From assembly GCF_006874585.1 (NCBI RefSeq), contig NZ_CP029761.1, positions 2,863,001 to 2,927,000 of the forward strand: 64,000 nucleotides of DNA, in the 5' to 3' direction. Of this stretch, positions 50,734 through 60,151 are shown piece by piece (the first letter of the stretch is position 1; each line of letters starts with the position of its first letter). The notes under the pieces were generated by a model. That model did no database searches and was not told the origin of the DNA. It worked only from the letters and a program-made list of their open reading frames with translations. Position numbers and translations under genes: made by a program. The DNA comes from Sphingomonas sp. IC081. GTDB lineage: Bacteria > Pseudomonadota > Alphaproteobacteria > Sphingomonadales > Sphingomonadaceae.

Positions 50734-51738
50734 TCAGCCTCCCGTCATCGACATGTGGCGTGCCAGCGCCGGGGCGGCGCCGCGCCTGTCGATGGCGAAG
50801 TGGTGGCGTTCCGGCTTGATCCGCATTGCCGCGTCAAACGCGGCACCGAGCGCAGTGTCGGGATCCGCGCTGCGCAGCGCAGCGCGCAGGTCCACCCGCT
50901 CGCTGCCGCCGAGGCAAGCATAGAGCTGCCCGGTCGCGGTGACACGGATGCGGTTGCAGCTCTCGCAGAAGTTCCCGGTGAGCGGTGTGATGAAACCGAT
51001 CCGGCCACCGGTTTCCACCACATCGAAATAGCGCGCCGGGCCGCCGGTGCGGTGGCCGCTCGGCGTCAGCGTCCAGCGTCGCTCGAGATCGTCGCGTACC
51101 GCCGGCAGCGGCAGGTAATGGTCGATGCGATCTTCCTCGACCTCGCCCAGCGGCATGACCTCGATCAGCGTGGCGTCAAAGCCCTGCCCGTGCGCCCAGC
51201 CGACGATTTCAGGGATATGCTGTTCGTTCAGCCCCTTGAGAGCGACGGTATTCAGCTTCACGGCGATCCCCGCCGCCTTGGCGGCCGCCAGCCCCTCAAG
51301 CACCTGGGGCAGCGAATCCCGGCGGGTGATGCGCGCGAACGTCGCGCGGTCCAGCGTGTCGAGCGATACGTTGATCCGCCGCACGCCAGCCGCGGCGAGA
51401 TCGTCGGCAAATTCGGCCAGGCGGGTGCCGTTGGTGGTGAGGGTCAGTTCCTCCAGGCCATCACCGAGCTTGCGGCCCAGCGCGCGAACCAACTCGATCG
51501 CATCGCGCCGCACCAGCGGTTCGCCGCCGGTGAGCCTGAGCCTGGTCACGCCCCGAGCGATGAAGCCGAGCGAGAGCTTGTGCAGTTCCTCAAGGCTGAG
51601 CACGTCCTTCCTGGGCAGAAAGGCCATCCGCTCGGGCATGCAGTAGGAGCAGCGCAAGTCGCAGCGATCGGTCACCGAAAGCCGCAAGTAGGTGATGCGG
51701 CGTTGGAACTGGTCGACGAGGGGCGGTGCGAGGCTCAT
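50734..51738 (-). CDS. moaA: GTP 3',8-cyclase MoaA
   Basis: A radical-SAM enzyme that starts molybdenum cofactor synthesis. The first cluster motif CDLRCSYC is at about residues 26-33, the second FCESCNRIR with a following CLG near 255-275, and the essential C-terminal GG is present. [10 protein letters not shown] is the SAM-binding motif. 334 residues, full length. Confidence 0.97.
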   Translation of the reverse strand: MSLAPPLVDQFQRRITYLRLSVTDRCDLRCSYCMPERMAFLPRKDVLSLEELHKLSLGFIARGVTRLRLTGGEPLVRRDAIELVRALGRKLGDGLEELTLTTNGTRLAEFADDLAAAGVRRINVSLDTLDRATFARITRRDSLPQVLEGLAAAKAAGIAVKLNTVALKGLNEQHIPEIVGWAHGQGFDATLIEVMPLGEVEEDRIDHYLPLPAVRDDLERRWTLTPSGHRTGGPARYFDVVETGGRIGFITPLTGNFCESCNRIRVTATGQLYACLGGSERVDLRAALRSADPDTALGAAFDAAMRIKPERHHFAIDRRGAAPALARHMSMTGG

Positions 51739-51746
51739 GGCTGGGG

Positions 51747-52073
51747 CTATACTAAGGCCCCCGCGCCCTTCGCATCAAGCGGAAGGTATTGCCCGGTGAC
51801 GCCCGGTGCCCGGCCCAGCCAATCCGCCGCCGCGACGATGGCCTGCTCGTCCCCGCCGCACAGCGCATTGACCCTGAGAGGGGCATGATCGCGGGCCAGC
51901 TCCTGCACGACGGCAAGGCGCCAGCCCCGGTGGGTATGATCGGCAGGCGCAAACACCAGCGTCAGCTCCTCACCGCCCTGCAAGGCAGCGCGGGCGGCAG
52001 GCAGGACCTCGGCATGGAACTGCGCGGCGGCATCAAGCGGATTCACCGCCAGGGGCCCTACGCGCAGGATCAT
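51747..52073 (-). CDS. Small conserved sphingomonad protein (Rossmann-like fragment)
   Basis: 108 residues, no defined function. [35 protein letters not shown] resembles the middle of short-chain dehydrogenases, but the nucleotide-binding Gly-rich loop and catalytic Tyr-Lys are absent. [16 protein letters not shown] ends the protein. The ATG lies three bases after the folB stop. Similar small proteins are known next to folB in sphingomonads. Confidence 0.75.
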   Translation of the reverse strand: MILRVGPLAVNPLDAAAQFHAEVLPAARAALQGGEELTLVFAPADHTHRGWRLAVVQELARDHAPLRVNALCGGDEQAIVAAADWLGRAPGVTGQYLPLDAKGAGALV

Positions 52074-52076
52074 GGC

Positions 52077-52457
52077 TCAGCGGCGCTGCCGGGTGAGCGT
52101 GATGCCGATCTTCTCGCCCGCTTCGGCAATGGCGAGCTTGACGATCTTCACTGTCACCGCGGTGATCCGCGCGTCCTGCAGGAACAAAGTCTCGCAGACG
52201 TGATCGGCCACCGCCTCGATCAGCTTGAAATGGACCCCGGCGGGCAGCGCATCGCTGGCCGCGAACTTGAGATCCATGTAGTTCTTGCTCTCGGTCAGCG
52301 GCGTGTCGGGCGTGTAGCGGTCGATCGGCTTCATCGAGACCTGGATGGTGAAGCGCAGCGGCTGCGGCTTACCGGTCTCTTCCGAGTAGATCCCGGTGAG
52401 AACGTCGTGTTCGAAATCGGCGACTTCGAGGATAAGCGAATCGGTGATGGCGGTCAT
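52077..52457 (-). CDS. folB: Dihydroneopterin aldolase
   Basis: Cleaves dihydroneopterin in folate synthesis. 126 residues with an FDNA-like tunnel fold: LEVADFEHDVLTGIYSEETG at the N-terminus, and LIEAVADHVCETLFLQ carrying the family Glu. The C-terminus KLAIAEAGEKIGITLTRQRR is somewhat basic. It is 11 bases after the methyltransferase and three before the Rossmann-like gene. Confidence 0.93.
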   Translation of the reverse strand: MTAITDSLILEVADFEHDVLTGIYSEETGKPQPLRFTIQVSMKPIDRYTPDTPLTESKNYMDLKFAASDALPAGVHFKLIEAVADHVCETLFLQDARITAVTVKIVKLAIAEAGEKIGITLTRQRR

Positions 52458-52468
52458 GGCTCAGGCCC

Positions 52469-53380
52469 TTAGCCGTTATTGCGCCAGCGTGCGAAGATTG
52501 CCGTCGGCAGCAAGCGGCCTTCCCGCTGATCCTGAGCCTGTCGAAGGTTGTCCTCGCGCACCGAAAGGTCGCCGTGCTCGATGGTTCCGGGCAGGTCGCG
52601 GAACAGTTCCTCCATCAGCCCGGCCAGCGCCAGCGAAGACATGCGCACGGCATAGACGGTGAGGAACAGGAACTTGCTGTCGGCGTCGAGCAACTGGCGG
52701 CAATCGGCCAGCAGGCCGGGCAGGTTCTCTTCCAGACGCCATGTCTCGCCGGTGGGACCACGGCCGAACTTGGGCGGATCGAGGATGATGCCGTCATAAC
52801 GCTTGCCCCGGCGCACTTCGCGCGCGGCAAACTTGGCGGCATCGTCGATCAGCCAGCGGACCGGGCGATCCTCCAGGCCCGCCAGCGCCGCGTTCTCGCG
52901 CGCCTGACCGACCGACTTCTTCGAGGCATCGACGTGCGTCACCGGGCCATGCGCCGAAAGCGCCATGGTGCCGACCCCGGTATAGCCGAACAGGTTCAGC
53001 GTGTTGGCATCGCTCCTGCCCGCAAGCATTTCGCGCATCCAGTCCCACACCGGCGCCATGTCCGGGAAGAAGCCGAGATGGCGGAACGGCGTGCACTGCG
53101 CGGTGAAGCTGACTTCGTTCCACGAGAGCGGCCAGCCTTCGCGCGGCACCGGCTTGTCGAACTGCCACCTGCCACCGCCGTCCTCGTCCGATCCGGGTAC
53201 GAATTCACCGTGCGCGTCCCAGTTTTCAAGGCGCGGGGTCCACATCGCCTGCGGTTCGGGGCGCACGAAGCGGTAGTCGCCATAGCGCTCCAGCTTGCGG
53301 CCGTGCCCCGAATCGACAAGGCCATAATCGTCCCAGCCCTCTCCGGCGAGGATGACGGGTTGGGTTTCCAGGCGTGCCAT
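52469..53380 (-). CDS. Class I SAM-dependent methyltransferase (RlmI/RsmJ-like), C-terminus extended by a repeat
   Basis: 303 residues, probably an RNA methyltransferase. The SAM motif I is TLNLFGYTGVGTMAL, motif II VTHVDASKKSVGQARENA, and motif IV (catalytic Asp-Pro-Pro) IILDPPKFGRGP. These order and motifs match 23S rRNA m5C1962-type enzymes without the PUA domain. The ATG at 53380 overlaps the thrC stop (ATGA). Near the end (residues 278-286) the encoded NLRQAQDQR comes from a CTTCGACAGGCTCAGG-type REP unit, so a repeat has been taken into the reading frame. Confidence 0.85.
   Translation of the reverse strand: MARLETQPVILAGEGWDDYGLVDSGHGRKLERYGDYRFVRPEPQAMWTPRLENWDAHGEFVPGSDEDGGGRWQFDKPVPREGWPLSWNEVSFTAQCTPFRHLGFFPDMAPVWDWMREMLAGRSDANTLNLFGYTGVGTMALSAHGPVTHVDASKKSVGQARENAALAGLEDRPVRWLIDDAAKFAAREVRRGKRYDGIILDPPKFGRGPTGETWRLEENLPGLLADCRQLLDADSKFLFLTVYAVRMSSLALAGLMEELFRDLPGTIEHGDLSVREDNLRQAQDQREGRLLPTAIFARWRNNG
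52523..52547. repeat. REP-like unit inside the methyltransferase gene
   Basis: CCGCTGATCCTGAGCCTGTCGAAGG is the same unit as in the pair at 31755-31831, but here in a coding sequence where it reads LRQAQDQR. It sits in the C-terminal tail, past the catalytic core. Confidence 0.75.
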
Positions 53381-54780
53381 CAGATCTTCGGGCTCGCGTG
53401 CTGGGCCACGAAATCGGCGATCGATTCGTAGTCGCCGGTCAGGTCGACGCACTTCTCCTCACGTTCGAACAGGTCGCCGACGCGTGCAGGCAGGCCCGAG
53501 CGCTGCCCGGTTGCGCGCTCGACCGCATCGGGGAACTTGGCCGGATGCGCGGTCGCCAGCGTGACGACCGGAACCTTGGCATCGATACCGGCGGTGCGGG
53601 CGGCGAAGAGGCCGCAGGCGGTGTGCGGATCGATCAGCTCGCCACAGTTCTCCCAGGCCCAGCGGATGGCCTGGGCCATTTCGTCGGCGTCGGTGCGGGC
53701 CGACGAGAACAGCGCGGCGGCGCCTTCCCGCTGCGCATTGGTCAATTGCATGGCCTTGGTCGCCTCGAACCCGGCCATCTGCTCGGCCAGCGCCTTGCCG
53801 TCACGGCCGCCGAGGTCGAACAGCAGGCGTTCGAAGTTCGACGAAACCTGGATGTCCATCGAGGGCGCCGCGGTCGGCGTTACCGTGCCCTGCGAGTAGT
53901 CGCCGTCTGCCAGCGCGCGGTGAAGGATGTCGTTGACGTTGGTGGCAACGATCAGCTTCTCGACCGGCAGGCCCATCTGCGCGGCGACATATCCGGCGAA
54001 GACATCGCCGAAGTTTCCGGTCGGCACCGAGAAGGCAACCTTGCGGTGCGGCGCGCCCAACTGGAGTCCAGCGGCGAAGTAATAGACCACCTGCGCCATC
54101 AGGCGCGCCCAGTTGATCGAGTTCACCGCGCCGATGGCGAAACGATCGGTCATCGCCTTGTCGTTGAACATGCGCTTCACGGTCGCCTGCGCGTCGTCGA
54201 ACGAGCCGTCGATGGCGATGTTGTGGACGTTGGGCGCCAGCACCGTGGTCATCTGGCGGCGCTGCACGTCGGACACGCGGCCCTTGGGGTGCAGCATGAA
54301 GATATCGACCTTGGCACGGCCCGCCACCGCGTCGATCGCCGCCGAGCCGGTATCGCCCGAGGTCGCGCCGACGATGGTCAGGTTACGCTCCGAACGGCCG
54401 AGGAATTCCTCGAAGAGCAGGCCCAGCAGTTGCAGCGCGACGTCCTTGAACGCGAGCGTCGGGCCGTGGAACAGTTCCAGCACCCACTGCTGCTCGTCCA
54501 ATTGCTTGAGCGGCGTCACCGCCTTGTGGGCGAAGCGGCCGTAGGCCTGTGTGGTCAGTTCCAGCAGGCGATCGTAGGTCAGGCTGCCCTCGACAAAGGG
54601 GAACATGACCTTGGCAGCCAGCTCGGCATAGGGCAGCCCCGCCATCGCAGCGATCTCGTCGGCCGAAAAGCGCGGCCACTCCCGCGGCACATAGAGGCCG
54701 CCGTCGGATGCGAGACCGGCGAGCGTGGCGCCTTCGAAGTCGAGCGCCGGTGCGCTGCCGCGGGTGCTGATATAGTCCAT
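53380..54780 (-). CDS. thrC: Threonine synthase
   Basis: Converts O-phosphohomoserine to threonine. 466 residues with the PLP-Lys in HGPTLAFKDVALQ, MDYISTRGSAPALDFEGATLAGLA at the N-terminus and ATSGDTGSAAIDAV in the phosphate site. The ATG at 54780 is the start of the conserved region. It lies downstream of SURF1 on the same strand with a 236-bp gap, and is coupled to the methyltransferase by ATGA. Confidence 0.96.
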   Translation of the reverse strand: MDYISTRGSAPALDFEGATLAGLASDGGLYVPREWPRFSADEIAAMAGLPYAELAAKVMFPFVEGSLTYDRLLELTTQAYGRFAHKAVTPLKQLDEQQWVLELFHGPTLAFKDVALQLLGLLFEEFLGRSERNLTIVGATSGDTGSAAIDAVAGRAKVDIFMLHPKGRVSDVQRRQMTTVLAPNVHNIAIDGSFDDAQATVKRMFNDKAMTDRFAIGAVNSINWARLMAQVVYYFAAGLQLGAPHRKVAFSVPTGNFGDVFAGYVAAQMGLPVEKLIVATNVNDILHRALADGDYSQGTVTPTAAPSMDIQVSSNFERLLFDLGGRDGKALAEQMAGFEATKAMQLTNAQREGAAALFSSARTDADEMAQAIRWAWENCGELIDPHTACGLFAARTAGIDAKVPVVTLATAHPAKFPDAVERATGQRSGLPARVGDLFEREEKCVDLTGDYESIADFVAQHASPKI

Positions 54781-55016
54781 GCCCGCGCGGTTAGCCGCAG
54801 GGACGCGAAATGAAAAGCCTGTCATTGGGCTGGCGCACGAACAATTCCTAAAGGGGGGAAAAGCCGGGCCGCCGGGAAAAAGGATCGCTGCGGGCTTGCC
54901 CTGCGGCCCGGAACAGGATCGAAGCCAGCCCCTTGCTTCCGCTCCCCGCTCCCGTCATCCGTTCCCTGCGGTTACGCTGGCATGACGGGACCAGGCGAAT
55001 TCCCGATATTCCTTCA

Positions 55017-55604
55017 TTACTTGCGCCCGCGCTTCAGCAAAGCCAGCCCGTAAATCACCAGCGCCGTGGCGGCAAAAAGGAACCACTGGACGGCGTAAGC
55101 GAGGTGGTTGTTGGGAATTTCGGAAGGATCAGGCTTGGCATTGGCCTCCAGTCCGCCGAGCGGCGGATCGGCGATCACGCGCTCGCCATGGTCCCTGTCC
55201 GGGGAAAGCGTGCCTACGACGCGGCCGCCGTGCCATTCGACCACGGCAGGCGAATTGCTCCAGCCGATGACGACGTTGCGGTGGGCCTCCCCTTTGAGAC
55301 GCATCGGAAAGGCGCAATCGAACTGGTGCGCCCAACCGGGTTCGCCATGAGCATTTCGTCCGGCAAGAGGTTGGTCGGGGCCTACCTTCGTGCAGTCGAG
55401 CGCTACCTTTCCGTACAAGCCCGGGCCGTCCACAAGCAGGTCGTGCTCAAAATCGACAACCTGCGGGCTGGCCCTGGCGAAGGCATATTCGCGAAGCAGA
55501 GCTTCCTTCTGCTGCAACCGATCGAGCTGCCAGAAGCCCAGCTTCACCATGACCGCGACGGCGGCGAGGACGATCAGCGTAGGCACGATGGGGATGCGGG
55601 GCAT
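55017..55604 (-). CDS. SURF1 family cytochrome oxidase biogenesis protein
   Basis: Helps insert heme a into subunit I. About 195 residues with two membrane segments, one at each end (TLIVLAAVAVMVKLGFWQLDR and YAVQWFLFAATALVIYGLALL) and a periplasmic middle (VVIGWSNSPAV). The GFWQLDRLQQKEAL motif is typical. The ATG at 55604 has AGGAC upstream; the frame opens 14 codons earlier. It follows ctaE by about 100 bases; the DUF983 gene often found here is absent. Confidence 0.88.
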   Translation of the reverse strand: MPRIPIVPTLIVLAAVAVMVKLGFWQLDRLQQKEALLREYAFARASPQVVDFEHDLLVDGPGLYGKVALDCTKVGPDQPLAGRNAHGEPGWAHQFDCAFPMRLKGEAHRNVVIGWSNSPAVVEWHGGRVVGTLSPDRDHGERVIADPPLGGLEANAKPDPSEIPNNHLAYAVQWFLFAATALVIYGLALLKRGRK

Positions 55605-55701
55605 TTGCCGGGTGTCCTGATGCGAGAAGGGCAGCCGAAGCATCACTCCAGCTGCCCTTTCGAAATGGGTGCGATCCTTGCGAAGGATCAGTGAGTCAGC
55701 C

Positions 55702-56523
55702 TCAGTGCGTAGGATAACCCCAGCCGCCCCAGACGTAGACGGCGACGAAGAGGAACAGCCACACGACGTCGACGAAGTGCCAGTACCACGCCGCCGCCTC
55801 GAACCCGAAGTGCTGGCGCGGCGTGAAATCGCCGTTGTAGGCGCGCTTCAGGCAGACGATCAGCATGATGGTGCCGACGATCACGTGGAAGCCATGAAAA
55901 CCCGTCGCCATGTAGAAGGCCGAACCATAAGTGTTCTGACCGAAGGGGAACGGGGCGTGGAGATACTCGTAAGCCTGGATGGTGGAGAACAGCAGGCCAA
56001 GCAGGATCGTCGCCCAGAGGCCCTTCTTCAGGCCGTCACGATCGCCATGGATCAGCGAATGGTGCGCCCAGGTCACCGTGGTGCCCGAGCACAGCAGGAT
56101 CAGCGTGTTGAGCAGCGGCAGCGCGAAAGGATCCATGACCGCCTCGATCGCCTTGGGCGGCCACTGACCGCCCACCACCTCGGCGATGGTCGAGGGGAAC
56201 AGCGAGAAATCGAAGAAGGCCCAGAACCAGCCGACGAAAAACATCACTTCCGAGGCGATGAACAGGATCATGCCGTAGCGCTGGTGCAACTGCACCACCG
56301 GCGTATGATCGCCGGCATGGGCCTCGCCCACGATCTTCGAGAACCACATGAACATCGAGGCCAGCAGGATCGCCAGGCCGAGCCATGGCACGAAGGCCCC
56401 GCCCGGCATCTTGTGCATGAACAGCACCATGCCGGTGGTGAACGTCAATGCGCCGATCGTGGTCGCCAGCGGCGCGATGTCCGGCGGAAGGATGTGATAA
56501 TCGTGGTTCTTGGTACCGGCCAT
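55702..56523 (-). CDS. ctaE: Cytochrome c oxidase subunit III
   Basis: 273 residues, seven predicted membrane segments. FIASEVMFFVGWFWAFF is the conserved third/fourth helix region with the key Glu, and YMATGFHGFHVIVGTIML and AAWYWHFVDVVWLFLFVAVYVWG end the protein. Encoded 90 bases after ctaG in the oxidase operon. Confidence 0.97.
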   Translation of the reverse strand: MAGTKNHDYHILPPDIAPLATTIGALTFTTGMVLFMHKMPGGAFVPWLGLAILLASMFMWFSKIVGEAHAGDHTPVVQLHQRYGMILFIASEVMFFVGWFWAFFDFSLFPSTIAEVVGGQWPPKAIEAVMDPFALPLLNTLILLCSGTTVTWAHHSLIHGDRDGLKKGLWATILLGLLFSTIQAYEYLHAPFPFGQNTYGSAFYMATGFHGFHVIVGTIMLIVCLKRAYNGDFTPRQHFGFEAAAWYWHFVDVVWLFLFVAVYVWGGWGYPTH

Positions 56524-56613
56524 GGCGCCTTCGTCCCCGTTGCTCGAATCTGCCTGTTCGAATCTTTGCGGGGGAGCTTGGTTCCCCCCGTGATTTATTT
56601 CTTGGGCAAAGCC

Positions 56614-57228
56614 TTAACCGCCCGTTTGCTTGCGGTCCAGTGCCTTCGCATCGCCCGCCGTCGCATCGGCGATGCCGGTAACGTGGAAGGTGTAGCTCAG
56701 CGTGATCTGCTGCACGTCCTTGTTGTCGGGATCGTTCAGGATGGCCGGATCGACGTAATAGATCACCGGCATCTTCACGGCCTCCCCCGGCTGCAGGGTC
56801 TGCGAAGTGAAGCAGAAGCACTGGATCTTGTTGAAGTAGCGCGCCGCCTGCTCGGGCTCCACGTTGAAGCTGGCAGTACCGGTGATGACCTTGCCGGAAT
56901 CGTTCTTCGCCCAGAACAGCGCCATGTCGCGCTCGCCGATGGTCACCGTATCGGTACGCTGGAGCGGCTTGAACTGCCAGGGCATGCCGCGCTCGACATT
57001 GGCGTCGAAGCGGATCGACATCGTCTTGCCCACACCCTGGACAGCGGCGGCCTGCGCCTCGTCGACCCGGCGGGTGGTACCGCCATAACCGGTCACCTGG
57101 CAGAAGATCCGGTAAAGCGGCACCGAGGCGAACCCCAGCCCCAGCATTCCTACCGCCATCGACAGGGCGATGAACGCAACACGCCGATTGCTGCGCGTTC
57201 CCTTCCCCTCGCCTGCCACCCCGGACAT
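56614..57228 (-). CDS. ctaG: Cytochrome c oxidase assembly protein CtaG
   Basis: Delivers copper to the CuB site of subunit I. 204 residues with one N-terminal membrane segment (FIALSMAVGMLGLGFASVPL), then the periplasmic domain with the copper motif KIQCFCFTSQ. The start codon overlaps the stop of the preceding 53-residue gene (ATGA), which shows translational coupling. Confidence 0.96.
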   Translation of the reverse strand: MSGVAGEGKGTRSNRRVAFIALSMAVGMLGLGFASVPLYRIFCQVTGYGGTTRRVDEAQAAAVQGVGKTMSIRFDANVERGMPWQFKPLQRTDTVTIGERDMALFWAKNDSGKVITGTASFNVEPEQAARYFNKIQCFCFTSQTLQPGEAVKMPVIYYVDPAILNDPDNKDVQQITLSYTFHVTGIADATAGDAKALDRKQTGG

Positions 57229-57389
57229 CAGCCCATCTTCGCGATGGAAATCAGGAACACCAGGACCACAAAAGCCGCCAGACTGAGGCCGAGCACCTTG
57301 TTGCGGCTGCGGCGGATCTGCTCAGGCGTGCGCGGATCGGCCTGGACGACCTCGCCCTGCGCGGGCTCCGTCTTGCTGGGCTGCGTCAT
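57228..57389 (-). CDS. 53-residue single-span membrane protein in the cytochrome oxidase operon
   Basis: A short frame reads MTQPSKTEPAQGEVVQADPR, then a basic IRRSRNKV and a single hydrophobic segment (LGLSLAAFVVLVFLISIAKMG). GGAGAGG lies just before the ATG at 57389, and its stop overlaps ctaG (ATGA). It resembles the CoxF-like small proteins found between ctaB and ctaG in alphaproteobacteria. It likely assists oxidase assembly, but no function has been shown that I can name with certainty. Confidence 0.85.
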   Translation of the reverse strand: MTQPSKTEPAQGEVVQADPRTPEQIRRSRNKVLGLSLAAFVVLVFLISIAKMG

Positions 57390-57398
57390 GTCCTCTCC

Positions 57399-58319
57399 TC
57401 AAAGCATGATGAAGCGATCCACCACCAGTGCCGCGAACAGCACAAAGAGGTAGAGAATCGAATAAGCGAAAAGCTGCTTCTCCGGCTTCATCCTGTCCTC
57501 GGCCCCGTCGCGTTCGCGCAGACCCACGCGGATCGACAGGAGCAGGAACAGGCCGGACAGCACCAGCGCGGAAATGCCGTAGAAAGCGCCGGTCCCACCG
57601 ATCCACCAGGGCGCCGCCGTCAGCGGCAGCAGCAGTACGGCATAGGCCAGGATCTGGCGGCGGGTCGACTTTTCGCCGGCCACGACCGGCATCATCGGAA
57701 TGCCGACCTTGGCGTAGTCACTCTTCACGAACAGGGCCAGCGCCCAGAAGTGCGGCGGCGTCCAGAAGAAGATGATTGCGAACAGAAGTACCGGCATCAT
57801 GGTGACATGGCCGGTCACCGCGACCCAGCCGATCAGCGGCGGGAAAGCGCCTGCACCACCGCCGATGACGATATTCTGGGGCGTGCGCGGCTTGAGCCAG
57901 ATAGTGTAGACCACGGAATAATAGAAGATCGAGATGGCAAGGATCGCCGCCGGCAGCCAGCCGACTGCAAAACCCATCAGGAAGACCGAAACCGCGCAGA
58001 GCACGCCCGCGAAATCACGCGCGGTCGTGCGATCGAGCCGGCCTTGCGGCAGCGGACGATTCGCCGTGCGCTTCATGCCCGCGTCGAGGTCCGCCTCCCA
58101 CCACTGGTTGAGCGCAGCGGCACCGCCTGCCCCCATGGCGATGCACAGGATCGCGGTGAAGCCCAATACCGGGTGGATGGCTCCGGGCGCGGCCAGCAGC
58201 CCGCACAGGCCGGTGAAGATCACAAGACTGATGACGCGCGGCTTGGTCAGCGCGATCAGGTCGCGCCAGTCGGCCGGAAGCGAGGTCGCGGCCGTCGAAG
58301 AAGAACTCGTGGTGGTCAT
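57399..58319 (-). CDS. ctaB: Protoheme IX farnesyltransferase
   Basis: Converts heme B to heme O, precursor of heme A. 306 residues, about nine membrane segments, UbiA-like. Asp-rich motif [21 protein letters not shown] and [15 protein letters not shown] are characteristic. The ATG at 58319 begins [20 protein letters not shown]; a frame upstream into the ctaD gap is rejected. It follows ctaD by 118 bases. Confidence 0.97.
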   Translation of the reverse strand: MTTTSSSSTAATSLPADWRDLIALTKPRVISLVIFTGLCGLLAAPGAIHPVLGFTAILCIAMGAGGAAALNQWWEADLDAGMKRTANRPLPQGRLDRTTARDFAGVLCAVSVFLMGFAVGWLPAAILAISIFYYSVVYTIWLKPRTPQNIVIGGGAGAFPPLIGWVAVTGHVTMMPVLLFAIIFFWTPPHFWALALFVKSDYAKVGIPMMPVVAGEKSTRRQILAYAVLLLPLTAAPWWIGGTGAFYGISALVLSGLFLLLSIRVGLRERDGAEDRMKPEKQLFAYSILYLFVLFAALVVDRFIML

Positions 58320-58437
58320 GGTTCCGGGCCCATACACCCGCAGGCCTCCAAAAAGCGAGGCCTGCGTAAACCAGAGCATAAAACCGTGTCCGGACGCCGC
58401 CCCGAAAATGGTCCCGAGGCAGCGGCGCGAATGCGGT

Positions 58438-60123
58438 TTAGTGGTGCGCCGTCTCGCCGATGACAGGCAGCGTCTCGAACTGGTGGAACGGCGGCGGGCT
58501 GGTCAGCGTCCACTCCAGCGTAGTGGCGCCTTCCCCCCAGTAGTTGTCCGAGGCCTTCTTGCCGGCGACGAAGGCATAGAGGATGTTCACCAGCCACACC
58601 CCGATGCTCACCGCCATGACCATGTAGCCGATCGTGGCGACATAGTTCCAGTGCGCATAGGCCTCGGCATAGTCGGGGTAACGACGTGGCATGCCCTGCA
58701 GCCCGAGGAAGTGCATCGGGAAGAAGATCATGTTCACGCCCACAAAGAAGACCCAGAAATGCACGTGGGCCAGGAACTCGGAGTGCATCCGCCCGCTCAT
58801 CTTCGGGAACCAGTAATAGAAACCCGCAAAGAGCGCCGTTACCGCGCCCAGCGAAAGCACGTAGTGGAAATGCGCGACCACGTAATAGGTGTCATGCACC
58901 ACGTCGTCGACGCCGCCGTTGGCAAGGTAGACGCCGGTGACGCCGCCCACGGTGAACAGGAAAATGAAGCCGATCGCCCAGACCATCGGGCTCTTGAACT
59001 CGACCGAACCGCCCCACATCGTCGCGATCCACGAGAAGATCTTGATACCGGTGGGCACCGCAATCACCATGGTGGCGGCGGTGAAGTACATCTTGGTGTT
59101 CACCGAAAGGCCGGTCGCATACATGTGGTGTGCCCAGACGATGAACCCGACCACGCCGATCGCCACCATCGCATAGGCCATGCCCAGGTAACCGAACACC
59201 GGCTTCTTCGAGAAGGTCGAGATGATCTGCGAGATGATGCCGAAGCCCGGCAGGATCATGATGTAGACTTCAGGGTGGCCGAAGAACCAGAACAGGTGCT
59301 GGTAGAGCACCGGATCACCACCGCCCGCCGGATCGAAGAAGGTCGTGCCGAAATTGCGGTCGGTCAGCAGCATGGTGATCGCTGCGGCCAGGACCGGCAG
59401 CGAGAGCAGCAGCAGGAAGGCGGTGACCAGCACCGACCAGACAAACAGCGGCATCTTGTGCATGGTCATGCCAGGCGCGCGCATGTTGAAGATGGTGGTG
59501 ATGAAGTTGATCGCGCCCATGATCGAGCCGGCACCGGCAAGGTGGAGCGAGAAGATGCCGAAGTCGACCGCCGGGCCCACCGAGCCCGAGGTGGAAAGCG
59601 GCGCATAGACGGTCCAGCCGGTTCCCGCGCCCATGCCGGTTCCGCCCGGCACAAAGGCCGAGAACATCAGCGAACAGAAGCCCGCCACCGTCAGCCAGAA
59701 CGAGATATTGTTCATGCGCGGGAAGGCCATGTCCGGCGCGCCGATCATGATCGGCACGAACCAGTTGCCGAAACCGCCAATGATCGCGGGCATGACCATG
59801 AAGAACACCATGATCAGGCCGTGAGCGGTGATCAGCACGTTCCACATGTGCAGGGTGGCATTGAAGTCGTCCGGGTTGTCGCCCACCAGCCTGGCGAAGA
59901 AGCCGAGGTACTGGATACCCGGTTCGGCCAGCTCGGCGCGCATCACGCCCGATACGGCGCCGCCGACGATCCCCGCGAAAATCGCGAAGATCAGGTACAT
60001 CGTGCCGATGTCCTTGTGGTTGGTCGACATGAACCAACGCGCGAAGAAGCTTGGCTTGTGATCGTGATCGGCGTGCCCATGCCCGTCGCCGTGCGCCTGG
60101 AAGTGGTCTGCTGTGGTTGCCAT
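58438..60123 (-). CDS. ctaD: Cytochrome c oxidase subunit I (aa3 type)
   Basis: 561 residues, twelve predicted membrane segments. Proton- and metal-site motifs of type A1 heme-copper oxidases are intact: [17 protein letters not shown] (with the D-channel Glu and the His-Tyr pair), WAHHMYATG (two CuB His), [14 protein letters not shown] and [11 protein letters not shown] (heme ligands). ctaC is 28 bases upstream. Confidence 0.98.
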   Translation of the reverse strand: MATTADHFQAHGDGHGHADHDHKPSFFARWFMSTNHKDIGTMYLIFAIFAGIVGGAVSGVMRAELAEPGIQYLGFFARLVGDNPDDFNATLHMWNVLITAHGLIMVFFMVMPAIIGGFGNWFVPIMIGAPDMAFPRMNNISFWLTVAGFCSLMFSAFVPGGTGMGAGTGWTVYAPLSTSGSVGPAVDFGIFSLHLAGAGSIMGAINFITTIFNMRAPGMTMHKMPLFVWSVLVTAFLLLLSLPVLAAAITMLLTDRNFGTTFFDPAGGGDPVLYQHLFWFFGHPEVYIMILPGFGIISQIISTFSKKPVFGYLGMAYAMVAIGVVGFIVWAHHMYATGLSVNTKMYFTAATMVIAVPTGIKIFSWIATMWGGSVEFKSPMVWAIGFIFLFTVGGVTGVYLANGGVDDVVHDTYYVVAHFHYVLSLGAVTALFAGFYYWFPKMSGRMHSEFLAHVHFWVFFVGVNMIFFPMHFLGLQGMPRRYPDYAEAYAHWNYVATIGYMVMAVSIGVWLVNILYAFVAGKKASDNYWGEGATTLEWTLTSPPPFHQFETLPVIGETAHH

Positions 60124-60151
60124 GGTCTAGGCCCTGTCCTTCAATTCGCGC

